From Paracoccaceae bacterium (lineage in GTDB: Bacteria; Pseudomonadota; Alphaproteobacteria; Rhodobacterales; Rhodobacteraceae), in assembly GCA_902534325.1 (NCBI GenBank), contig CACAPQ010000008.1, positions 1 to 64,000 on the forward strand: 64,000 nt of DNA. The letters run 5' to 3'. The notes beneath the pieces were generated by a model. That model saw only the letters and a program-made list of their open reading frames with translations, had not been told where the DNA came from and ran no database searches. The position numbers and the translations under genes were made by a program. The number at the start of each line of letters is the position of its first letter. Position 1 is the first letter of the stretch. Positions 25,390 to 33,589 of this stretch are shown piece after piece.

Positions 25390-26724
25390 TTATCCTTTTG
25401 AAAACTCAGGATATGCCTCCATACCAAGCTCAGAGATATCCAAACCAGCGATTTCCTCTTCTTCGCCAACACGTATGCCCATAGTAGATTTTAGAATAGT
25501 CCAAACGATACCCGTAGTTACAACAACAAAAACACCAACAATAACGATCGACGTAAATTGCGTTAAATATGATGCATCGCCGTTAGTCGCAGGCACAACC
25601 ATTGTTCCCCAAATCCCAGCGAATAGGTGGACTGGTATTGCCCCGACCACGTCATCAATTTTAAATTTATCTAACATTGGGACAGTAAAAACTACTATCA
25701 ATCCACCAACAGCTCCAATTAACGTTGCCGCGCCCAGAGAAGGTGTTAGCGGTTCCGCTGTTATAGATACCAATCCAGCCAAAGCACCATTTAATACCAT
25801 GGTTAAGTCAGGTTTCTTGTATAGAAATTGGGTGAGTAACAAGGCTGCAATGGCGCCACCCGCAGCTGCGGCATTTGTATTTGAAAATATCCTTGAAATA
25901 TCAGCCACATCACCAACAGAGCCCATCGCTAATTGTGAGCCTCCGTTGAAACCAAACCAACCCATCCAAAGAATAAACACCCCTAATGTTGCTATTGCTA
26001 AATTGGACCCAGGAATTGGAACGACTTTGCCATCCTTGGCATATTTTCCGATGCGCGGGCCTAGAATTATGGCACCGGTTAGGGCTGCCCAACCTCCAAC
26101 AGAATGCACAACTGTCGAACCTGCAAAGTCAAGAAAACCCATACCATCTAAAAATCCACCGCCCCATTTCCAACTGGCTTGAATTGGATAGATTAGAGCC
26201 GTTAAGATAATGGTAAAAATTAAAAATGGCCATAATTTAATTCTTTCCGCTAGCGCACCGGATACGATCGACGCCGTAGCAGCACAAAACATGAGTTGGA
26301 AAAAGAAATCAGAACCTGTTGCAGCATATCCGTAATCGTCTGCACCGTCCGCAGTTACTCCTACCGCCTCTAAAATGGCGACGCCCCAGATACCGGAAAT
26401 TACTCCATCATACATCCAAGTACCAAGAGGATACATGACATTATAACCAATTAGATAATAAAAGACTGCAGCTAAAGAAAATAAGCCCATATTTTTTGTA
26501 AGTTGTGTCGTAACGTTTTTTGAACGCACTAAACCGGCTTCAAGCATAGTAAAGCCAGCAGCCATCCAAAAAACAAGAAATCCACCAACTAAAAACAATA
26601 AACTATTTAAAATAAAAACCGAATCTGTTGGTACTAGTGCTGGCGCGTCTTGTGCAAATGATTGCGATGCAACCGTAGCAAGTAAAGTACTAACGCCTAT
26701 AATTTTAAAAAATGATTTTTTCAT
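25390..26724 (-). CDS. amtB: Ammonium transporter (Amt family)
   Basis: Channel-like NH4+/NH3 transporter of the inner membrane, 444 residues. A cleavable leader (MKKSFFKIIGVSTLLATVASQSFAQ) precedes about 11 helices. Amt signatures are LEAGLVRSKNVT, DFAGSTVVHSVGGWAALTGA with a pore His, and HLFAGIWGTM with the second His. The frame is open to 26823, but the ATG at 26724, with AGAGG upstream and 16 bases after the glnK stop, matches the signal peptide. It is co-transcribed with glnK, whose PII product would block it under nitrogen excess. Confidence 0.95.
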   Translation of the reverse strand: MKKSFFKIIGVSTLLATVASQSFAQDAPALVPTDSVFILNSLLFLVGGFLVFWMAAGFTMLEAGLVRSKNVTTQLTKNMGLFSLAAVFYYLIGYNVMYPLGTWMYDGVISGIWGVAILEAVGVTADGADDYGYAATGSDFFFQLMFCAATASIVSGALAERIKLWPFLIFTIILTALIYPIQASWKWGGGFLDGMGFLDFAGSTVVHSVGGWAALTGAIILGPRIGKYAKDGKVVPIPGSNLAIATLGVFILWMGWFGFNGGSQLAMGSVGDVADISRIFSNTNAAAAGGAIAALLLTQFLYKKPDLTMVLNGALAGLVSITAEPLTPSLGAATLIGAVGGLIVVFTVPMLDKFKIDDVVGAIPVHLFAGIWGTMVVPATNGDASYLTQFTSIVIVGVFVVVTTGIVWTILKSTMGIRVGEEEEIAGLDISELGMEAYPEFSKG

Positions 26725-26740
26725 CAAATACTTACCTCTT

Positions 26741-27079
26741 TCATACTGCGTCGGCGCCGGTTTCACCGGTGCGCACACGAATGGTTTGTTGAACATCAAG
26801 AACAAATATTTTCCCATCACCAATCTTTCCGGTGTGGGCAGACGTTTTTATCGTCTCAACAACTTGGTCAGTCATCGATTCTTCAACAACGATTTCTAAT
26901 TTAATTTTAGGCACAAAATTAACGGCGTATTCAGCGCCTCGATAAATTTCTGTATGACCTGACTGAGAACCAAAGCCTTTGATTTCAGTAACCATCATAC
27001 CCTTCACACCCAGACCCGTTAACGCCTCTCGAACGTCCTCAAGTTTGAATGGTTTTATAGTAGCTATGATTAGATTCAT
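26741..27079 (-). CDS. glnK: Nitrogen regulatory PII protein GlnK
   Basis: 112-residue trimeric signal protein reading 2-oxoglutarate/ATP and controlling AmtB and other nitrogen targets. T-loop RGAEYAVNFVPK carries the uridylylation Tyr51. KIGDGKIFVLDVQ and the C-terminal RVRTGETG motif are typical. It is the first gene of glnK-amtB. The 5' region holds a TGC-N11-GCA dyad (27184-27200), so NtrC control under nitrogen limitation is likely (inference). Confidence 0.96.
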   Translation of the reverse strand: MNLIIATIKPFKLEDVREALTGLGVKGMMVTEIKGFGSQSGHTEIYRGAEYAVNFVPKIKLEIVVEESMTDQVVETIKTSAHTGKIGDGKIFVLDVQQTIRVRTGETGADAV

Positions 27080-27183
27080 TTAATTTGCCTTTCGCAATTT
27101 CGCTAATGCTCTCCAAAAAAAAATCATTTATTAGGAAATGCGAAGGTCTCGAAATTAAAATAATCTCATAAATTCATTATTTG

Positions 27184-27200
27184 TGCGTATTTTTTGCGCA
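27184..27200. promoter_or_regulatory. NtrC-like dyad upstream of glnK-amtB
   Basis: TGCGTATTTTTTGCGCA has the TGC-N11-GCA spacing of NtrC sites and lies about 105 bases upstream of the glnK start. I could not find a convincing -24/-12 sigma-54 promoter (GG-N10-GC) between the site and the gene. In Rhodobacter-type bacteria NtrC can act with sigma-70 polymerase, so this is not disqualifying. The divergent PBP gene starts about 107 bases away on the other side. Confidence 0.4.
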
Positions 27201-27306
27201 TTTTTTCTAAATTGATTAAAATTTAATCTATCGTCCAATTTAAAAATTCCTGTTTTCACTAAACAGATGAACAAAATAACTGTAGAAAAGGAGAAAAGAG
27301 CGCAAA

Positions 27307-29457
27307 ATGGCAGGCACCAAGAAAGTAAATAAGAATCACAAGTCTTTGGTTGCCGAGAACCGATTTAAAAAAAAATCTGTGAAGAAATCATATAAAAAAA
27401 TTATAAAGAAAAAAAAATCAAAACACTCAGCAGGATTAAGTTCAAACTTTTTAATTCAGCTTCTAAGAAAAATTAGCTTCTTTATTTTGAAAGTAATTTG
27501 GAGATTTTTTTGGCGGACTAGCTTGATAGTAATCCTAGGTATGTCGATAGGAGTAGCCTATTATTATTTAGGCCTAAAAGAATTTGAGAGTCTGTTGGAC
27601 GAACGCGCTCGTGGTTCTGTGACCCTAGAAAATAATATGGGAGAAGTTTTTGCATGGAGGGGAGATAATTTTTCTGAAAATCTAACTGCAAATAATATTT
27701 CATCCCATTTAAAAAATGCAGTATTGGCAACCGAAGACAGAAGATTTTACAAGCACTTCGGTATAAGTCCTAGGGGTATCACAAGCGCCGTATATATAAA
27801 CTTAAAAGAAGGGCGCGGACCGCTATCCGGTCATGGTGGATCAACTATAACCCAGCAAACTGCAAAATTAGTCTGCCTAGGCAAGCCATTCAGACAATCT
27901 GAGTGGAAAAGCGAAAAAGCCTATGAAGCCAGCTGTCGAACGTCAACTGTTTGGCGAAAAATCAAAGAAGCTCTTTATGCTCTATCATTAGAATTCAAAT
28001 TTTCAAAAGATGAAATTCTTACAATTTATATCAACCGTGTATTTTTGGGCGCAGGAACAAGAGGTTTTGAAGCCGCTGCTCAAAGATATTTTGCAAAATC
28101 CGCTAAGGTAGTAAACCCATCAGAAGCCGCAATGTTGGCTGGTTTATTGAAGGCGCCGACGCGTTATGCTCCAACGAATAATTTAAAACGCTCGCAAGAG
28201 AGGGCTAATTTAATAGTAGGCCAGATGGAAAACCAAAAGTTTTTGAGTGCAGTCGAAGCAAATTTTGCTCGGAAAAATCCCGCGGTCTTATCAAAACTTG
28301 CTCAATCAAGGGCAGGTGGGTATTTCACTGATTGGGTGATGGGGAGCCTCCCCAAATACCTGACATATGAAACAACTGAAGATGTAATAATTTCAACCAC
28401 CTTTGATCCAATCATCCAAAATGCCGCCGAAGGGGCTGTTAGAAGCGTCTTTAGAAATCAAGTTAGCCGTCACTCTAAAGCACAAGCTGCCGTCATTATC
28501 ATGTCTCCTAATGGTGCTGTAAGGGCAATGGTTGGCGGCAGAGAGGCTAGCGGAAATGGTCTATTTAATCGAGCAACGCAGGCATTAAGGCAGACTGGAT
28601 CTTCTTTCAAACCAATTGTCTATGCTACCGCTTTAGAAATGGGCTACTCTCCAAGTGATCTAGTCAACGACGAACCAATTACAATTAATATACCAGGATC
28701 AAATCTATGGACGCCAAAAAATTATTCAAACACTTTCAGTGGAGAAGTTACACTAACCAAAGCATTTTCCGAGTCGTTGAACATTCCGGCAATCAAAATT
28801 TCTGAAGCAATTGGACGAACAAGTGTTTCAGAGCTTGGAAATAAGTTTGGCTTGTTTTCAGATCCAGATAACGGACCGGCAATAGCACTTGGCACTTCTG
28901 AAGCCACGCTTCTTGATTTAGTTAGCGCGTACGCAACTATTTTAAATCAAGGTGCCAGGATTGAACCATTTGGTTGGGAAAAGTTACAACTTAAAAAAAA
29001 TAAAAATGAGATCCTAATGGCTAACTCAGAAAGACGGAATATGAAAATAATCAATCCAGAAACAGCCCACAATTTAATATTTATGATGTCAGAAGTGACG
29101 ACAAATGGGACAGGGAAAAGAGCAAAATTTCCTAATTGGGAAGTAGCTGGAAAAACTGGCACATCACAATCAGCACGTGATGCCTGGTTTATAGGTTTCT
29201 CAAAGTATTATGTTGCAGGGGTATGGATAGGGTATGATGATAACACACCGCTTCAAGGTGTTACAGGAGGGGGATTACCCGCTGATATTTGGCGTACTGC
29301 TATGGAGGAAATTCACTGGAACCTACCACCAACACCGCTCCCGGCAAATAAGCAAAACTGGAGTTCAGGTAAAAATATAGGCAGTATTGTCGAAGAGCCG
29401 TCTTCATTGGAAAACATTTTAGGAAAATTTTTTAATAACCTTTTTAAATCGAACTAA
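27307..29457 (+). CDS. Class A penicillin-binding protein (PBP1A family)
   Basis: Bifunctional peptidoglycan glycosyltransferase/transpeptidase of 716 residues. A Lys-rich cytoplasmic N-terminus (about 1-50) and a membrane helix (about 70-87) precede the GT51 domain with ATEDRRFYKHFG (141-152, catalytic Glu), GGSTITQQ and the ILTIYINRVFLG region. The transpeptidase has TGSSFKP (SxxK near 432), a downstream SxN-like site and KTGTS (616-620). The ATG follows a GGAG-containing leader. It is divergent from glnK and overlaps the convergent mlaC by four bases. It lacks a long C-terminal extension. Confidence 0.93.
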   Translation: MAGTKKVNKNHKSLVAENRFKKKSVKKSYKKIIKKKKSKHSAGLSSNFLIQLLRKISFFILKVIWRFFWRTSLIVILGMSIGVAYYYLGLKEFESLLDERARGSVTLENNMGEVFAWRGDNFSENLTANNISSHLKNAVLATEDRRFYKHFGISPRGITSAVYINLKEGRGPLSGHGGSTITQQTAKLVCLGKPFRQSEWKSEKAYEASCRTSTVWRKIKEALYALSLEFKFSKDEILTIYINRVFLGAGTRGFEAAAQRYFAKSAKVVNPSEAAMLAGLLKAPTRYAPTNNLKRSQERANLIVGQMENQKFLSAVEANFARKNPAVLSKLAQSRAGGYFTDWVMGSLPKYLTYETTEDVIISTTFDPIIQNAAEGAVRSVFRNQVSRHSKAQAAVIIMSPNGAVRAMVGGREASGNGLFNRATQALRQTGSSFKPIVYATALEMGYSPSDLVNDEPITINIPGSNLWTPKNYSNTFSGEVTLTKAFSESLNIPAIKISEAIGRTSVSELGNKFGLFSDPDNGPAIALGTSEATLLDLVSAYATILNQGARIEPFGWEKLQLKKNKNEILMANSERRNMKIINPETAHNLIFMMSEVTTNGTGKRAKFPNWEVAGKTGTSQSARDAWFIGFSKYYVAGVWIGYDDNTPLQGVTGGGLPADIWRTAMEEIHWNLPPTPLPANKQNWSSGKNIGSIVEEPSSLENILGKFFNNLFKSN

Positions 29458-30047
29458 ATCGATTTTTGCAAATCATCCATCACTTTCTCAATGTTACCGC
29501 GGCGTTTATCCAACATTGCACCTATTTCAGTTCTTTCAGATAAAAGCATATTTATTCCTTCGATAAACATATTGAAGAAAAGCAATTTACCAGATCTATT
29601 TGACACCAGAAATGAAACCGTAAAAGGCTCCCACCCTTTAAGATGTGCCAATGTTTCTACTTCAAAAAAACTTTTGATTGGACGTGATTTTTGAACCACA
29701 ATTTTGCCGCCAATAAATTCTCGAAACCGTCTACCATATTTATGCGAAACATAAACAGAGTAAATCTTAGTGAATTTTTCCATTTGGGATTTTGAAAGAG
29801 CTCTTGCATCATTTCCCAAAGCATATCGAGCAATTGTTGGCACATCAGCATACGATTTAAAAATCTTTTCAAACTGTCTAACCATCACCGATTCTGAATT
29901 ACCAGACGAAATAACCGCATTTATGTCAGCTACCAAATTTGTAACCAAAACTTCTGCATCTTTTGCATTCGCGGCCCATCCAAAAGTGGCTGTCCCGACA
30001 GCACATAATATCGTCGTTGAAAACAAAAAACGACGCCTATCAATCAT
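29454..30047 (-). CDS. mlaC: MlaC-family phospholipid-binding periplasmic protein
   Basis: Periplasmic lipid shuttle of the Mla system (Ttg2D/ABC auxiliary family). It has 197 residues from the ATG at 30047. The N-terminus DRRRFLFSTTILCAVGTATFGWAANA looks like a twin-arginine type export signal. The mature part has QFEKIFKSYADVPTIARYALG and KYGRRFREFIGG. The frame is open to 30071 and other ATGs exist, but 30047 places the RR motif at the N-terminus. It follows mlaA by a few bases, so donor lipoprotein and shuttle are co-expressed; the ABC part (mlaFED) is not in the window. Confidence 0.85.
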   Translation of the reverse strand: MIDRRRFLFSTTILCAVGTATFGWAANAKDAEVLVTNLVADINAVISSGNSESVMVRQFEKIFKSYADVPTIARYALGNDARALSKSQMEKFTKIYSVYVSHKYGRRFREFIGGKIVVQKSRPIKSFFEVETLAHLKGWEPFTVSFLVSNRSGKLLFFNMFIEGINMLLSERTEIGAMLDKRRGNIEKVMDDLQKSI

Positions 30048-30051
30048 AATT

Positions 30052-30789
30052 CTATTCATCCATCTCGTCATAGGGATCAGTGTACACTTCAGAAATTTCT
30101 GGATTCAGCCGAAAGCGGCGCCCTTGAAGATAGGCTAATTTAGTCTGAGAATAACTATCCGCACTGTCGTACAGAACGCTATCGATTGTTGACCCTAAAG
30201 CATCTCTATTTCCTAAAACATTGCCAACATTAGCAGTTGTCCTTAAACGAGACTGCCAAGGGTTAAGAACAAAGCCTACCGGGTCCAACACCAAATCACC
30301 CACTTTTCCCAAGGCATCCCTTTCTGTTGAAGGGCCTAGAAAAATTATTTCAACATAATCACCTTCGGAAACTCCCCATCTGTGCATAGTTTCACCAAAA
30401 TCTGTCCCTCGGGCATTTATTCCAAATTTTTCAGACGGGTCGAATACCCCGGCAATTCCTATTGTGGAGTTAATCAAAAATTGGCCAGTTGTTTTACTTA
30501 CATTGCCAATATCACCTTGAAGTGTGTAGTTCACTAAATCTTTTGGCAGCCCCCAATTTTCAGAAAAGTTTGAAATAGCATTCCTAGGCTTTTCGCCAAA
30601 AACTTTTGAGTAGACCTTAGAAGATGGCCTCAAAACTTTTTTATCAATGGCTTTATTAATCTCATGACTTTTTCGATTAACATTCTCATAAGGATCATCG
30701 TAATTTCCTAATTTGAAACTTGGAGAACAGGCAGACAAGATAAATAATGGTACAATGAAAAAGAGTATTGATTTGTACAAAAGTTTCAT
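30052..30789 (-). CDS. mlaA: MlaA (VacJ) outer-membrane lipoprotein
   Basis: 245-residue lipoprotein that extracts mislocalised phospholipid from the outer leaflet. Signal peptide ends in lipobox LSAC (Cys at about 21). Family pieces are DDPYENVNRKSHEINKAIDK, NWGLPKDLVNYTLQGD, NSTIGIAGVFDPSEKFG and DFGETMHRWGVSEGDYVEI. It is the first gene in mlaA-mlaC. The C-terminal acidic tail ends in DEMDE. Confidence 0.95.
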   Translation of the reverse strand: MKLLYKSILFFIVPLFILSACSPSFKLGNYDDPYENVNRKSHEINKAIDKKVLRPSSKVYSKVFGEKPRNAISNFSENWGLPKDLVNYTLQGDIGNVSKTTGQFLINSTIGIAGVFDPSEKFGINARGTDFGETMHRWGVSEGDYVEIIFLGPSTERDALGKVGDLVLDPVGFVLNPWQSRLRTTANVGNVLGNRDALGSTIDSVLYDSADSYSQTKLAYLQGRRFRLNPEISEVYTDPYDEMDE

Positions 30790-30970
30790 AATTGAACATA
30801 TACATCCAAAAATATGATAGTCTAGATCTTAGAATAAAATTTAGTTTTGGAATTTAGATTTTCATATCTAGCAAAAAACTCTATTAAAAATTTAAAAAAA
30901 TTTATTTTCTGCTACTATCAAAATTATTATAAATGGAAAAAATGTTTCAAACTGAAGAATGGGATCTAAC

Positions 30971-31435
30971 ATGACGGGAATTTATGAAAAAAAACTAGCT
31001 GAAGAAGGCATCACGTTACCAGATGCTCCTGCTCCTGCAGCCAATTACGTTCCCTATGTTCTGGTCGGAAACGTACTCTATGTTTCTGGTCAAATCTCAC
31101 AAAATGCGAGTGGGCTGATCCTAGGAAAATTAGGCGAAAGTATGACAACAGATCAAGGTGCGGAGGCAGCAAAGTTCTGCGCTATAAATCTTTTGGCTCA
31201 GGTTAAATCAGCCTGCGCGGGAGATCTAGATAAGTTGGTGCGTGTTGTAAAGCTTACTGGTTTTGTAAATTCTATGCCTGACTTTACTCAACAGCCTCAG
31301 GTCATCAATGGAGCCTCAGATCTTATGGGAAAAGTACTTGGTGACGCAGGAAAGCATGCGCGAGTTGCAGTGTCTGCCAATTCATTACCTCTTGGTGTTG
31401 CTGTCGAGATAGACGGCATCTTCCAAATAGCCTAG
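30971..31435 (+). CDS. ridA: RidA family protein (reactive imine/enamine deaminase)
   Basis: Hydrolyses reactive 2-aminoacrylate-type enamines. It has 154 residues from the ATG at 30971, which follows GGGAT; an ATG four codons earlier (30959) is also possible. It is longer than the 130-residue archetype because of an N-terminal stretch KKLAEEGITLPDAPAPAANYVPYV, typical of the RidA subgroup in roseobacters. LYVSGQISQ and HARVAVSANSLPLGVAVEID (Arg of the active site) are clear. It is monocistronic as far as I can see. Confidence 0.92.
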   Translation: MTGIYEKKLAEEGITLPDAPAPAANYVPYVLVGNVLYVSGQISQNASGLILGKLGESMTTDQGAEAAKFCAINLLAQVKSACAGDLDKLVRVVKLTGFVNSMPDFTQQPQVINGASDLMGKVLGDAGKHARVAVSANSLPLGVAVEIDGIFQIA

Positions 31436-31565
31436 CAGCTTGACCACATCAAAAGCTATTAATCTGGACGTAGGAATACGTTAGATAAAAAAATTGAAAG
31501 TTCCCCTGGCGGGATTAGTTCTTTTTAAGGCGTTAGAATTAGAATTCGTAATTATTTACAGGCAT

Positions 31566-32753
31566 ATGTCGGATAACTCTGTCAGCATAAAAGTTATAAA
31601 CTCTATTTCCGAATTAAATCGGGAAGAATGGGATAGATGTGCAACATCTCGTTCAACTGATAGTTTTGTTGAAATTGACGATCCATTCACAAGCTATGAT
31701 TTTTTGAATGCTTTAGAAAAAAGTAAATCTGTTGGGAAAAATACCGGCTGGTTGCCGTATCATTTAGCGGCAATATCAGAAAATAAATTAGTTGGAGCCG
31801 TTCCTCTATATTTGAAATCTAATTCACAGGGCGAATATATTTTTGATCATAATTGGGCACATGCTTTCGAACGTGCTGGTGGCCGCTACTATCCAAAGCT
31901 TCAAATTTCAATACCATTCACACCAGTCACAGGACGCCGGCTTCTAGTATCAGAAAATGCTCCTAGTCATACTAATTCTTTATTGCTTAAGAGTGCTATC
32001 GAACTGTGTAAGCAAAATAAATTATCAAGCCTTCATGCAACCTTTTGTAGTAAGCAAGAATTTGAACTGGGACAGCAACTTGGGATGCTTGGCCGGGTTT
32101 CACAACAATTCCATTGGCTAAACGACGGATACAGTAATTTTGATGACTTTTTAAGCGCATTATCTTCCCGGAAAAGGAAAAATATCAATAAAGAACGCAC
32201 AAAAGCAAACGATTTTGGTGGGCAAATCGAAATTTTAACAGGAACAGAAATCAAAAAAGATCATTGGAATTGCTTTTGGGAGTTTTACCAAGACACAGGC
32301 AATAAAAAATGGGGAATACCATATTTAACAAGACAATTTTTTGATCATATTCATGAAACTATGCGGCCAAAAATACTTCTGATATTAGCAAAAAAAGATG
32401 GTAAATATATTGCCGGTGCTTTAAATTTCATTGGTTCGGATACTCTTTTTGGACGATATTGGGGTTGTATCGAAGATTATCCCTTTCTGCATTTCGAGAT
32501 TTGTTACTACAGAGCGATTGAATTTGCCATAGCTAACGGTCTAAATAAAGTAGAGGCTGGAGCTCAAGGAGAGCATAAAATAGCCCGGGGTTATGTTCCA
32601 ACAGAAACATTTTCTTTACACTGGATAGGTGAAGAAAGTTTCAGCAAAGCTGTTGAAGAGTACTTAATTTCAGAGAAAGGTGCTGTGAAACAAGATATCA
32701 AAATACTATCTCAATTTACGCCATTTAAAAAAGGAGAGAATAAAAATGATTGA
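31566..32753 (+). CDS. GNAT/FemAB-like acyltransferase (COG3146 family)
   Basis: 395 residues from the ATG at 31566 (open frame goes back to 31494, but that extension is not family-like). N-terminal DSFVEIDDPFTSYDFLNALEKS, then YHLAAISENKLVGAVPLYLKSNS, FDHNWAHAFERAGGRYYPKLQISIPFTPVTG and ALNFIGSDTLFGRYWG are typical of this family, which is annotated as peptidogalycan-biosynthesis or N-acyltransferase-like with unknown substrate. No membrane helix. It overlaps phhB by eight bases. The two are thus co-translated without an obvious functional link. Confidence 0.82.
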   Translation: MSDNSVSIKVINSISELNREEWDRCATSRSTDSFVEIDDPFTSYDFLNALEKSKSVGKNTGWLPYHLAAISENKLVGAVPLYLKSNSQGEYIFDHNWAHAFERAGGRYYPKLQISIPFTPVTGRRLLVSENAPSHTNSLLLKSAIELCKQNKLSSLHATFCSKQEFELGQQLGMLGRVSQQFHWLNDGYSNFDDFLSALSSRKRKNINKERTKANDFGGQIEILTGTEIKKDHWNCFWEFYQDTGNKKWGIPYLTRQFFDHIHETMRPKILLILAKKDGKYIAGALNFIGSDTLFGRYWGCIEDYPFLHFEICYYRAIEFAIANGLNKVEAGAQGEHKIARGYVPTETFSLHWIGEESFSKAVEEYLISEKGAVKQDIKILSQFTPFKKGENKND

Positions 32754-33018
32754 AGATTTAGAAAATCTCACGAAAAACGGATGGGAAAAAAGCGCTGATG
32801 GCGTTGCAATTAAAAAAACCTTTATTTTTCCCGATTTCATTGAAGCATTAGGTTGGATGGTAAAAGCTGGGGTTTGTGCTGAAAAACTTAACCATCACCC
32901 TGAGTGGAGTAATGTTTACAAAACTGTAGATGTTTTATTAACCACCCACGACGAAGGATCCATAACAATTTTGGATATTAAATTAGCTAAGAAAATGGAT
33001 AAGCTCTACGAGTCTTGA
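32746..33018 (+). CDS. phhB: 4a-hydroxytetrahydrobiopterin dehydratase (PCD/DCoH)
   Basis: 90-residue pterin-4a-carbinolamine dehydratase. The signature KLNHHPEW (about 47-54) holds the catalytic histidines, followed by VYKTVDVLLTTHD. AAGGAGAG is a strong Shine-Dalgarno. It dehydrates 4a-hydroxytetrahydropterin formed by aromatic amino acid hydroxylases; no phhA is in the window, so it may serve a hydroxylase elsewhere or Moco/folate pterin chemistry. It overlaps the convergent peroxiredoxin gene by 13 bases. Confidence 0.93.
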   Translation: MIEDLENLTKNGWEKSADGVAIKKTFIFPDFIEALGWMVKAGVCAEKLNHHPEWSNVYKTVDVLLTTHDEGSITILDIKLAKKMDKLYES

Positions 33019-33503
33019 AGTTTTAACAATACAGCTTCAGCGCTCGACCCAGTCACAACACCAGAGGCGTCATCCAGATAGGCGTAAACGATTTCTTGAT
33101 TATCTACAATAAAAACACAACGTTTTGACCTATTAAAAAAACCAATTGGAGGAACAGTAAATTCTGTCCCAATTGACTTGGTAAAATCACTAGCAGGATC
33201 GGCTAACATTTTTATACCTGCGTCATTGGCTCCAGTAGTCTCACCCCATTTTGACATTACAAAAGGATCATTTACCGAGATGCAAATTATCTCATCCACC
33301 CCTTCGTTTTTGATAAGCGCGCTTTTTTCTATAAAACCGGGAAGGTGCTTGCTACTACAAGTATTTGTAAAGGCTCCAGGTAGAGCAAAAATTACCACTT
33401 TTTTTCCCTTTAATAGGTCGGCAAGTTCTATGTGTGAAACTCCATCAGATCCAAAGTAGGAAAGAGTTGCATTAGGTATTTTTTGCCCAACTGAGATTTT
33501 CAT
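33006..33503 (-). CDS. Peroxiredoxin (Prx5-type)
   Basis: 165-residue thiol peroxidase reducing H2O2 or alkyl hydroperoxides, usually with glutathione/glutaredoxin. The peroxidatic loop PGAFTNTC (C49), followed by SSKHLPGF, is the Prx5 pattern. Two other Cys (in EIICISVND and SKRCVFIV) are possible resolving residues. It is a single-gene minus-strand unit, divergent from a ferredoxin reductase-like gene with a good promoter in the gap. Confidence 0.93.
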   Translation of the reverse strand: MKISVGQKIPNATLSYFGSDGVSHIELADLLKGKKVVIFALPGAFTNTCSSKHLPGFIEKSALIKNEGVDEIICISVNDPFVMSKWGETTGANDAGIKMLADPASDFTKSIGTEFTVPPIGFFNRSKRCVFIVDNQEIVYAYLDDASGVVTGSSAEAVLLKLQDS

Positions 33504-33520
33504 GTAAAGCCTTTAAAAAT

Positions 33521-33549
33521 TTGTTATTTTAATCAAAACTACATATAGA
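33521..33549 (+). promoter_or_regulatory. Putative sigma-70 promoter of the ferredoxin reductase-rsmD operon
   Basis: TTGTTA (33521-33526), a 17-base spacer and TATAGA (33544-33549) are oriented toward the ATG at 33590. Placement about 40 bases upstream of the start is reasonable. No operator dyad is evident. Confidence 0.45.
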
Positions 33550-33589
33550 ATAAAATATAAAATTGGCTACTGAAAAATATGAGAACCAT

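Noticed and set aside
25475-26182. 235-codon ORF antisense to amtB
   Set aside because: Low-complexity Pro/Thr/Ala-rich product fully within amtB on the opposite strand; a shadow of the hydrophobic transporter frame.
31494-31565. N-terminal extension of the FemAB-like protein from an upstream start
   Set aside because: The added 24 residues lack family similarity and a ribosome-binding site; the ATG at 31566 fits better.
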